From NCBI GenBank assembly GCA_001897825.1, contig MKUM01000036.1:1-33944 (forward strand): a stretch of DNA of 33,944 nt, in the 5' to 3' direction. This document shows positions 17,593 through 25,167 of the stretch, one piece after another. The translations under genes and the position numbers were made by a program. The notes beneath the pieces were generated by a model, which searched no databases, was not told where the DNA came from, and was given only the letters and a program-made list of their open reading frames with translations. Every line of letters begins with the position of its first letter. The stretch's first letter is position 1. The stretch is from Candidatus Amoebophilus sp. 36-38 (GTDB lineage: Bacteria > Bacteroidota > Bacteroidia > Cytophagales > Amoebophilaceae).

Positions 17593-17610
17593 TTAATTGG
17601 TACCAATTAA
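17593..17610. promoter_or_regulatory. 18-bp perfect palindrome in the str operon leader
   Basis: TTAATTGGTACCAATTAA lies between the -7 element (17624-17631) and the rpsL start at 17556. It is therefore close to the expected transcription start or within the 5' leader. It could be a protein operator or a leader hairpin; sequence alone does not decide. Confidence 0.45.
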
Positions 17611-17623
17611 ATTGATCGATTTG

Positions 17624-17656
17624 CAAAGATAACTAAAACAAATCAATTAACCCAAA
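17624..17656 (-). promoter_or_regulatory. promoter of the str operon
   Basis: On the minus strand TTTG (17653-17656), 21 nt, TATCTTTG (17624-17631) matches the Bacteroidota primary sigma consensus TTTG-N19-21-TAnnTTTG. It predicts a leader of roughly 60 nt before rpsL. Confidence 0.8.
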
Positions 17657-18574
17657 TAATAGGACATATACCCCAAAACAAAAATATAGAAAAAATTATA
17701 ATACGTTTTCAGGTTAATATTAACCCTATTAAAAATAATATTATAAACACCAAATATACTCACAAATTATCAAAGTAACTCTTAAAAGTTATCACCTTAT
17801 TTCTGACATGGGATAATGAAGATATGTTTAAACAATTGTAAAACGCTATATGATATTTGAGTATACGATCTAATACTGATCCTTAAGGAAGAAATAGTTC
17901 GAGTTACCGAAGATACCTGCTTATTAGCTAAAAAATAAAGCATACGACATGCGATGCAACTAATTAGTTCAAGCTGTTAGTACAATGTTTCATTAATTCT
18001 GACCTGTGATTTGTCAAAGATAAAGAGGTTATTCCTCGACCAAAAGCTGGGGAAAAGTTTAAAAAACCGCCTTGCCGAAAAGGGCGTAAAGAAATTTGGC
18101 GGGCGGCCGACCGATCCCGAGGACAGGCTTCTGACTTGATCAGGGATTTACTGCTGCCTGAATCGAGCTGATGGATGCAGGGATGACAACCCCGATGGAG
18201 TCACTCATTTGTGTGAACAGCGGAGAAATTCACCAAATCTAACTAGTAACTTGGATTAATTAATAACCTGATAAGAACAGGTTAAGTATTTAGAACAGTC
18301 AACTTTGGTACGACCAATAACCATTTAAGTGCAGAAAATTAGGCATATCCAGCATACTTCCATCTTCTTTTACAAATCTGCCTACTTAGTTAACAAACTG
18401 CTTCTTGCGCTAGCCTGCAAAAGTTTTATTCTATTTTTTAATAGTATGTTTAAAATTTATAGACTAAGCACACGGTTATCCTATCAGGCATGGAGCGTTC
18501 TTAGCTTATAAATTTTACTCGTATCAATGCCACTATTCTCGCTTCTTTTCCTCTCTCGTCCTCACAGATATTAA
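17657..18574. other. gene-free gap with one diverged repeat
   Basis: Beyond the str promoter nothing coding is convincing. A perfect 14-bp palindrome GGTTAATATTAACC lies at 17712-17725. The only other recognisable item is the GC-richer stretch at 18056-18232. The rest is AT-rich DNA with no recognisable structure. Confidence 0.5.
18056..18232. repeat. diverged relative of the 405-bp M2 element
   Basis: It shares, in order, aaaaaaccgccttg, aaagggcgtaaa, gaaatttg and acagcggaga with the M2 copies at 13667 and 27886, but the middle differs and no terminal repeats or target duplication are seen. It is noticeably GC-richer than its surroundings. It also contains gcagggatgacaa, found again at 32731-32743. 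Confidence 0.4.
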
Positions 18575-18853
18575 CTAGTTATAGTTATGTAAACTCTTAG
18601 TCCTTTCTATTTGCTTTAGGTCGCTTAAAATCTGCTTGAGGTAGTCGCTCTTGATGGATCGGATATACCTATTATAGGCCGTTTTCCATGGTCCAAATTC
18701 GCGGGGCAAGCTACTCCAAGGTGATCCAGTACGCATAACCCAACATACAGCTTCTAAAAACATTCTATCATCCTTGCCCCTTTTAAGTTTAGCACTACTA
18801 AAAAAAGGTTCAAACTTTTTCCAAATAGAATCAGTTATTACAGGTTTCATCAT
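18575..18853 (-). pseudogene. IS5-family transposase, N-terminal fragment
   Basis: The 92 residues match the N-terminal domain (DUF4096 type) of IS5-group transposases: ITDSIWKKFEPFF, DDRMFLEAVCWVMRTGSPW, SLPREFGPWKTAYNRYIR. After DLKQ the sequence changes to IERTKSLHNYN and stops. The catalytic DDE half, normally supplied by the same or a -1 frameshifted frame, is not found downstream, so this is a truncated relic rather than a working IS. No terminal repeats could be fixed. Confidence 0.8.
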
Positions 18854-18921
18854 AAGAATTATTTTTGAGTTTTAGTTAATTAAAATTATTTTCTCATCAA
18901 AATCAAGAGTTTATATAATTT

Positions 18922-19518
18922 ATGTGGTATAAAAATTTCAATTTTTCTTCTCAACCGAGAAAAAAGCTCGACCTATTTACAACATTTTTAGTAGTAGTAT
19001 TTCTAGGGACTCTTTCTTTTAACCCACTATACAGTTGTTCTAATAATCATCAGCGGAATATTGAAGTATGTTTCACACCGGGTGGTGATTGCATTCGGCT
19101 CGTAGAGAAGGTAATTGGTCAGGCGGAGCAACAAATTCTTGTACAAGCGTATTATTTTACCTCTCCTAGGATTGCTCAAGCACTGATTGCAGCTCACGAA
19201 AAAGGGGTCATAGTCAAAATGTTGGTAGATCGCTCACAGTTGACTAAAAAGCATGCACAACTCAAAAAATTATTAAGAGGCGGTATTACTATTCTTGTTG
19301 ACAAGGTGCCTGGTATCGCACACAACAAAGTCATGATTACCGATGATTGGTATGTGCTTACTGGCTCATACAATTGGACTCAAAACGCCGAGCATAAAAA
19401 TGCAGAGAATCTGATCCTTATTACTGATAAAAATACTAATCAGGTTTATAAACGAAACTGGGAACAAAGAGCTCAGCAAGCAGAGATTGTTTCGATGGAT
19501 AAGATTGGGAATAACTAA
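18922..19518 (+). CDS. secreted or lipid-anchored phospholipase D superfamily nuclease
   Basis: This 198-residue protein belongs to the single-HKD Nuc/PLD-like endonuclease group, which act as dimers. The active-site motif is intact: His134, Lys136 and Asp141 in HNKVMITDD, then GSYNWT (148-153) and AEN (161-163). The upstream VKMLVDRSQLTKK helix is also typical. Residues 14-39 form a basic-plus-hydrophobic leader ending in LYSC (Cys39), so it is probably a lipoprotein outside the cytoplasm. Relatives hydrolyse phosphodiester bonds in nucleic acids, less often in phospholipids. It converges on the large lipoprotein gene at 19582-22737 with a 63-bp gap. Possible roles are nucleotide scavenging or host-directed activity; neither can be shown here. 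Confidence 0.88.
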   Translation: MWYKNFNFSSQPRKKLDLFTTFLVVVFLGTLSFNPLYSCSNNHQRNIEVCFTPGGDCIRLVEKVIGQAEQQILVQAYYFTSPRIAQALIAAHEKGVIVKMLVDRSQLTKKHAQLKKLLRGGITILVDKVPGIAHNKVMITDDWYVLTGSYNWTQNAEHKNAENLILITDKNTNQVYKRNWEQRAQQAEIVSMDKIGNN

Positions 19519-19526
19519 TCCATGTT

Positions 19527-19549
19527 ATGGTCTGTGGGTCATAGACCAT
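19527..19549. terminator. hairpin between convergent genes
   Basis: ATGGTCT (19527-19533) and AGACCAT (19543-19549) form a 7-bp stem with a 9-nt loop between two convergent stop codons. There is no T run, so confidence is modest. Confidence 0.4.
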
Positions 19550-19581
19550 GGATAAGGTGATACCAGGATTACTAATCAGCT

Positions 19582-22500
19582 TTACTGGCTGCTTACCGCT
19601 TCATCAATGGCTTTTCCTAGCTCACTTACTTTTTCTTTGGCTTCTTTAACTATTTTCTCAACTTCCTCTGCAATACCTTTTGTTTTGTCCATATTATACT
19701 TACTAGCTATAGTGACCATATAGCTATATAAGCTATCTATCTTAGCTATTTTATTACTTAAAGCTTGACCAACTAGTTCTTTACGTTGCCCTATGGGAAC
19801 TCTATTATCTTTTGCTCTAATAGTACTATAGAATCCGTCTACGTTATTTTTAAGTTCTTTAGAAAGTCTTTGTAGTTCACTTCTGCCCGTTTCTAAAAAG
19901 TCTATAGTTTTCTCCTCTATCTCTTGAATAAGCTTTTGGGTAGGCTTAATAAGTATTTGTTTAATCGCTTTTTTCTTTTCCTTAGACGCTACAGACAGAT
20001 ATATCTTCGACGATTCAAGCGTTAATTGGTCCAGTTTTTCGTTTATTGTAATTATATTTTCTACAGCTTTTACCTTTATATCGTATTGATTAGTTTCTGT
20101 AGCTGCTTGTAAATTATTTTCAAAAGTTTTTTTAAGTGTTTTTAAATCTTTAAGAAGCAAATTTAATTTAATATCTATCTCTGCTTGATTTATCCATTCT
20201 AGTCTCAATTTTTCTAAAGTTTTTCCTGTTTCATCATCTAATAACTCTATGATTAAATCAACACCGTATACTTTAGTAGCAATGGCTGCATCTCTTTGTA
20301 AGTCAAATTGTATTGTTCCTTCCTCTACCAACTCCACTTGACCCGTAATATTCTCTAAGGTGGCAGTAATAGCAGTACTACCTGGCAATTTCCCTACTCT
20401 AAAAGCAACTCCTTGATCATTAGTAAGTTTAAACTTTATCTTATCAAGGTTTACTATACTACCCTTGTTCTTTATATTAATTTTAAACAGCTCTTCGTCA
20501 GCAAAACTATCTCCTGCTATAACTATGCCCAAGCTATTTCTCGATACTTTCCAATCTACTGTTTTGCTAACCAGTTCTTTAGCGCCACGTTTTAAATGTA
20601 CTGTTACTTGAGCACTAACCTCTCCTTGTGAATCAAGCAGTTTAAAGTAAGTAGGATATGTTTTATGATTTATAGGTGTTTTACCTGCTCCAATTAGCTG
20701 ATCTAAAGTTAGACTAGTACCACCGTCATGCTTGTCTTCCTTTATAAGGCTAAATTTAGCCTTGTTATTACTACTTAATTCGACTGTTAGTTGACCATGG
20801 TCTATATCTGTTACAGTACTACATAACTTAAAACTAGCTTGATTATCTCCTACAAATGAGTTTAAGTATTCTATTTGTATATTTTCTTCTTGCCAGTTTA
20901 TAGTTAAAGGATTGCCTTGAGGATTATTTTTGTAACTAAGTTCTAATACGAACTTGGCTTCTTTTTCTGTCTTTGGATCAACATACAATGTTATCTCGTC
21001 CCTTATATTATTCAGATCAGCACCTGTTAGTTTATTTATACCTTGTGTAGCCCCAGCAGTCTTTGTAACAAAGCTAGTATTACCTGTACTGTTAGTTATA
21101 TTTAATTGTACATGTTTAAGGTCTATGCCCGCCATAGGACGGCTATCTGGTTCTACTGCTATCCTAAATTTGAATACATGCGTTCCTCCTGTTATTGAGA
21201 TATTGCCTATGGGAACTAGTTTTAACTTAATCTCTTTTGCTTTAAATATTTTGGTTTCTGTTGCCTGAGTAATAACTGAACCCTTATAAAGCAATTCAAA
21301 TTTAAATTTTGCTTCATCTGCTTGCTTAAAATCGATGGGAAGGTTCAAAGGGCCTATTATAGATGCGCTACTTACACTGACCACATCTGTCGCCCCTTTT
21401 GCTTGATTAGCTATCATGACCTTTTTGCCTGCTTCATCTTGGCTTTCATTGGCATATCTGACTTGCACTTTCTCTGCTGTATCTCCTCCTTTGTTGCGTA
21501 TGCTGTAGGTAATCTCATTCTTAACCGAATTATATGCTAGATTTTCTATACTCAGTTGTACATTGATAGCTGAGCATATTAACTCTTTCTCTTCCGTATG
21601 GCCTACATCATAGACTACTTTAAATATAAATTTAGCATTTTCATTCGCACCAAGATCTAATTCTCCTAAATCTTGATTTTCTATTTTCTCATTCACTCCT
21701 ATATGGCCTATTACTATCTCTTTTATTTCATCTTTTTTAAGGGTTACTCCTGCTAGTCTTACTCCATCTGATTTACAGGTGTACTGTAGTCTTATATTGC
21801 TCACCTCCTTTGTGCCCTTATTGTTTATTATATAACTCAGTTTGCGCGGATTACCCTCGTACTTAACAGCTAAATCGAGCTGTATATCTTGTTTCCACAC
21901 CACAACTATAAGATCACTTTGCGCTTTTCCTTGAACTAGCCGAATGTCAAACATAGCTTCAAGATCAGTTTTTGAATCGATGGTTAATGTTTTTGTTAGT
22001 GTTTGACCTCCTAATAGTACATCATCAATGGATACTTCATACATATAGGGAGTATGGGTACTACTAGAACCTACTATCATGGCACGAGTACCTTTTGTAC
22101 GCGTAATTTGTAATTTGAGTGTACCACCTGTTATAGGTTCTACATTAGCATTAGATATCTCTAATTTGATTTTTTTCTCAGCTCCGTATAGTACTCCCTC
22201 ACTTGCTAAATTAAGTGTAGGTAATTTTTTCTCCGCTTTGTATTCGACCGAATAACTACCTATTGAATGCCCCTCTAGGTTAAAAGCTTCAATTTCGTAA
22301 ACCAATAAAGTAACTCTTTCACCAGGTATTACTGTAAAATCTATTTTTAGAGAAGCATCATCAGCTTTTAAGCTACCGAATGACGCAAAATCAGTAAGTG
22401 GTTCATCTATGGTTGGCTTATCTTTACGAATACCTGCAGCATTTTGGTAACTTATTTGACTGCCCGTACCCCCTTCTTCCTTAGTTATTTTAGCCTTAAG

Positions 22501-22737
22501 CGTAAAATTAGCTAGATCAACTGTTTCGCCAGGTTCTATAAGTTGAAAAGTAGCAGTCGTAGTCCTGTGAGCCGGATCCAAGCGAAGAGGACTTACCTCC
22601 ATGGTCAGACTTCCTGTGGTCGTGCCTTGATCCTTTTGTTTATTATTACTGCAAGAAACAACATGGATAACTAAAACTAAGATGAATATCTGTGTTAGAG
22701 TAAAATATTTATTTAAGTTTTGGAAGGTGATTGACAT
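19582..22737 (-). CDS. large lipoprotein of tandem beta-sandwich-like modules with a C-terminal coiled coil
   Basis: A 1051-residue predicted lipoprotein. The leader ends HVVSC and is followed by SNNKQKDQ. Residues about 40-840 are tandem modules of roughly 100-130 residues that repeat a theme: a phrase like IxNKG followed by LxxxxTxxxG, then AKFxFxLxY and a basic turn (FIFKVVYDVGHTEEKEL, FKFELLYKGSVITQA, FVLELSYKNNPQGNP). These resemble Ig-like or CARDB-type domains. Residues about 848-1051 are charged and helical with heptad-like spacing (LLLKDLKTLKKTFENNLQAA, AEEVEKIVKEAKEKVSEL), suggesting a coiled-coil tail. No catalytic motif is visible. It is a longer paralogue of the lipoprotein at 7315-8853. 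A cell-surface adhesive or scaffold role is inference. Confidence 0.8.
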   Translation of the reverse strand: MSITFQNLNKYFTLTQIFILVLVIHVVSCSNNKQKDQGTTTGSLTMEVSPLRLDPAHRTTTATFQLIEPGETVDLANFTLKAKITKEEGGTGSQISYQNAAGIRKDKPTIDEPLTDFASFGSLKADDASLKIDFTVIPGERVTLLVYEIEAFNLEGHSIGSYSVEYKAEKKLPTLNLASEGVLYGAEKKIKLEISNANVEPITGGTLKLQITRTKGTRAMIVGSSSTHTPYMYEVSIDDVLLGGQTLTKTLTIDSKTDLEAMFDIRLVQGKAQSDLIVVVWKQDIQLDLAVKYEGNPRKLSYIINNKGTKEVSNIRLQYTCKSDGVRLAGVTLKKDEIKEIVIGHIGVNEKIENQDLGELDLGANENAKFIFKVVYDVGHTEEKELICSAINVQLSIENLAYNSVKNEITYSIRNKGGDTAEKVQVRYANESQDEAGKKVMIANQAKGATDVVSVSSASIIGPLNLPIDFKQADEAKFKFELLYKGSVITQATETKIFKAKEIKLKLVPIGNISITGGTHVFKFRIAVEPDSRPMAGIDLKHVQLNITNSTGNTSFVTKTAGATQGINKLTGADLNNIRDEITLYVDPKTEKEAKFVLELSYKNNPQGNPLTINWQEENIQIEYLNSFVGDNQASFKLCSTVTDIDHGQLTVELSSNNKAKFSLIKEDKHDGGTSLTLDQLIGAGKTPINHKTYPTYFKLLDSQGEVSAQVTVHLKRGAKELVSKTVDWKVSRNSLGIVIAGDSFADEELFKINIKNKGSIVNLDKIKFKLTNDQGVAFRVGKLPGSTAITATLENITGQVELVEEGTIQFDLQRDAAIATKVYGVDLIIELLDDETGKTLEKLRLEWINQAEIDIKLNLLLKDLKTLKKTFENNLQAATETNQYDIKVKAVENIITINEKLDQLTLESSKIYLSVASKEKKKAIKQILIKPTQKLIQEIEEKTIDFLETGRSELQRLSKELKNNVDGFYSTIRAKDNRVPIGQRKELVGQALSNKIAKIDSLYSYMVTIASKYNMDKTKGIAEEVEKIVKEAKEKVSELGKAIDEAVSSQ

Positions 22738-23030
22738 AGCGGTAGATTTTTAGAATTATTAAACTTACATGTTTTATTTTATGTAAACAGATTACATTTC
22801 CTAATACATCTAGTGACTTAAATTTAGAAAATATTTATGAAAAATAAATCGTTTTTTATTTATCTCGATTTGTAGCAACCAAGAGTATGGTCACTTTTTA
22901 GCGTGTTTAAGGAAGATTTAGATCAGTAAAACTAAACGTCATATAAAATAGATACTAGCTATTTCCTTTTACACATCAAGGAATAACCCTTATCTTCATA
23001 CCCGTATCAATATTTTACAAGACACAACCT

Positions 23031-23756
23031 ATGTATCCACCAAGCACTGTCAAAAATATACTCTTTATAGACATAGAAACTGTATCCTGTGCTCCTAGCT
23101 ATGAAGATCTAGCCGATTGCCAAAAGTTACTATGGAATAAAAAAGCAGCTTCTCTAAGCAAAACGGATCCAGAAGAAATACGCGACCTATTTTTTGAACG
23201 AGCAGCTATTTATGCAGAGTTTGGAAAAGTAATCGTTATTGGACTAGGGTGTATTAAATTTGATCATGGTGGGGAACCTGTATTGTATACACATACCCTA
23301 AGTGATCACCATGAAGCAACACTTCTCCAAAAATTCAAAAATATTGTAGAAGAAAAATACCAACCAGAAAACCTAAGATTTTGTGCACATAATGGTAAAG
23401 AATTCGACTATCCTTATCTTTGCAGACGCATGCTAGTGAATGGAATAGGGTTACCAAAAGCATTGCAACTAACAGGGAAAAAGCCTTGGGAAGTTACTCA
23501 CTTAGATACCATGGAAATGTGGAAATTTGGAGATAAGAAAAGTTTTACTTCTTTAGATTTATTAGCTAACTTATTTGGTATAAGTTCTAGTAAAAGTCTG
23601 ATGGATGGAAGTCAGGTAAACCACTTTTACTATGTAGAAAAGGATTTAGCAAGTATTGCCAGCTACTGTGCTCAAGATGTGGTGGTTACAGCACAAATTT
23701 ACCTTAAGTTAAATAATTGGCAAACTATTAAAGAAACAAGTATTATCTTTGCGTAG
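23031..23756 (+). CDS. predicted 3'-5' exonuclease, PolB-type DEDDy fold
   Basis: The 241 residues match the Bacteroidota family of stand-alone 3'-5' exonucleases related to the proofreading domain of family B DNA polymerases. Exo I is LFIDIETV with Asp14 and Glu16. Exo II is HNGKEFDYPYL with Asp126. Exo III is YCAQD with Tyr212 and Asp216, making it a DEDDy enzyme with all four acidic residues present. The biological substrate is unknown; DNA repair or RNA trimming are both possible. It is followed by a strong terminator, so it is transcribed apart from nusA although both are on the plus strand. Confidence 0.88.
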   Translation: MYPPSTVKNILFIDIETVSCAPSYEDLADCQKLLWNKKAASLSKTDPEEIRDLFFERAAIYAEFGKVIVIGLGCIKFDHGGEPVLYTHTLSDHHEATLLQKFKNIVEEKYQPENLRFCAHNGKEFDYPYLCRRMLVNGIGLPKALQLTGKKPWEVTHLDTMEMWKFGDKKSFTSLDLLANLFGISSSKSLMDGSQVNHFYYVEKDLASIASYCAQDVVVTAQIYLKLNNWQTIKETSIIFA

Positions 23757-23840
23757 AGACATGTTTGTAAAAAACTAGCTGAGTACATGCTTAACTTAGT
23801 TTAGCATAGATTGAGTAGAATCAGAAACAAGGATTTTAGG

Positions 23841-23859
23841 GGGGCTTGGCCCCTTTTTT
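23841..23859 (+). terminator. Rho-independent terminator after the exonuclease gene
   Basis: GGGGC (23841-23845), loop TTG, GCCCC (23849-23853) and six T (23854-23859). It is a canonical structure and separates the exonuclease gene from nusA. Confidence 0.85.
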
Positions 23860-23898
23860 CTTCATGTATGCTATACTATTGAAATGAAATATATTATA

Positions 23899-23914
23899 CG
23901 TTTTTATAAAAACG
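23899..23914. promoter_or_regulatory. perfect 16-bp palindrome just upstream of nusA
   Basis: CGTTTTTATAAAAACG ends 3 bp before the nusA ATG at 23918. Its location where a ribosome would bind suggests either an operator or a weak leader hairpin. No function is known to me for this sequence. Confidence 0.35.
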
Positions 23915-23917
23915 AAA

Positions 23918-25153
23918 ATGGAGAGCAAAAAACTAATAGAGACATTTGCAGAGTTTGCTAGGTCTAAAAATATAGATCGGCCTACGGTAATCCGAATTCT
24001 AGAAGAAGTATTTAGGGCCATGATTCACAAAAAATTTAGCATGGACGATAATTTTGATATCATTATCAACCTAGATCAAGGTGACTTGCAGATATGGCGC
24101 TTTAGAGAAGTTGTAGATGACAACTCGGAGGACATCTGGGAACATGATAAAATCAGCCTATCTGAAGCCAAAAAGATAGAAGAAGATTTTGATATTGGAG
24201 AAGAAGTTTCTGAAGAAATTAATCTAGAAAGCTTTGGCCGCAGAGCGATTACTGCTGCCAGACAAACCCTGATACAAAAAGTAAAAGACTTAGAAAAAGA
24301 TGTGCTCTACCTCAAGTATAGTCAACTTATAGGGGAAATGATTACAGTAGAAGTACACCAAATACTAAATCAAGAAGTCATTCTATTGGATGAAGAGAAA
24401 AAAGAACTGTTCTTGCCCAAATCAGAGCAAATACCCAAAGATAACTTCAAAAAGGGGGAATATATTAGAGCTGTCATACAACGTATCGATTTACAAAAAA
24501 GTACGCCTAAAATTATTCTATCTAGGACTTCTCCGATGTTTTTAGAAAGACTTTTTGAAAGTGAAGTTCCAGAAATCTTTGATGGCATCATAGCCATCAA
24601 AAAGATTGTGAGAGAACCTGGAGAAAGAGCTAAAGTAGCTGTAGAATCCTTTGACGAACGAATAGATCCTGTAGGCGCTTGTGTAGGTATCAAAGGTTCT
24701 AGAATACATAATATTGTCAGAGAATTACAAAATGAAAATATCGATGTTATTAACTATACAGAAAATCTAGAACTTTATATTAGCCGTGCACTAAGTCCTG
24801 CCAAAATAAGCAGTATACAAATAAAGGGAGATAGAGTTTCTGTTTATCTGAAACCAGATCAAGTTTCATTAGCAATTGGCAAAGGAGGCCAGAATATAAA
24901 ATTGGCTAGCAAGTTGGTTGATAAAGAAATAGATGTGTATCGAGAAATTGATAATATCGGCGAAGATGTAAATTTAGATGAATTTTCCGACGAAGTAGAA
25001 TCTTGGATTATCGAAGAGCTAAAAAAGATAGGCCTTGATAGTGCAAAAAGCGTTCTGGCCATTTCTAAGGAAGATTTGGAACGAAGAACAGACTTAGAAA
25101 AAGAAACGATAGACGAACTGTACAAGATATTAACACAAGAATTTGAAGAATAA
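23918..25153 (+). CDS. nusA: transcription termination/antitermination factor NusA
   Basis: NusA binds RNA polymerase and modulates pausing, termination and antitermination, the last together with S10. The 411 residues are typical of Bacteroidota forms, which lack long C-terminal acidic repeats. The N-terminal polymerase-binding domain fills about 1-130 (RAMIHKKFSMDDNFDIIIN). An S1 domain follows (MITVEVHQI to IILSRTS). KH1 contains RAKVAVESF and GACVGIKGSRIHNIVREL. KH2 contains SLAIGKGGQNIKLASKL. A short acidic helical tail ends in ILTQEFEE. The infB start lies 14 bp downstream, so the two form an operon. rimP, which usually precedes nusA, is not here. Confidence 0.96.
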   Translation: MESKKLIETFAEFARSKNIDRPTVIRILEEVFRAMIHKKFSMDDNFDIIINLDQGDLQIWRFREVVDDNSEDIWEHDKISLSEAKKIEEDFDIGEEVSEEINLESFGRRAITAARQTLIQKVKDLEKDVLYLKYSQLIGEMITVEVHQILNQEVILLDEEKKELFLPKSEQIPKDNFKKGEYIRAVIQRIDLQKSTPKIILSRTSPMFLERLFESEVPEIFDGIIAIKKIVREPGERAKVAVESFDERIDPVGACVGIKGSRIHNIVRELQNENIDVINYTENLELYISRALSPAKISSIQIKGDRVSVYLKPDQVSLAIGKGGQNIKLASKLVDKEIDVYREIDNIGEDVNLDEFSDEVESWIIEELKKIGLDSAKSVLAISKEDLERRTDLEKETIDELYKILTQEFEE

Positions 25154-25167
25154 GTTTATATAATTCC

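Noticed and set aside
18329-18511. 60-codon plus-strand frame in the gap before the transposase relic
   Set aside because: Hydrophobic, low-complexity translation with no motif, no promoter and no neighbour logic; likely chance in AT-rich DNA.
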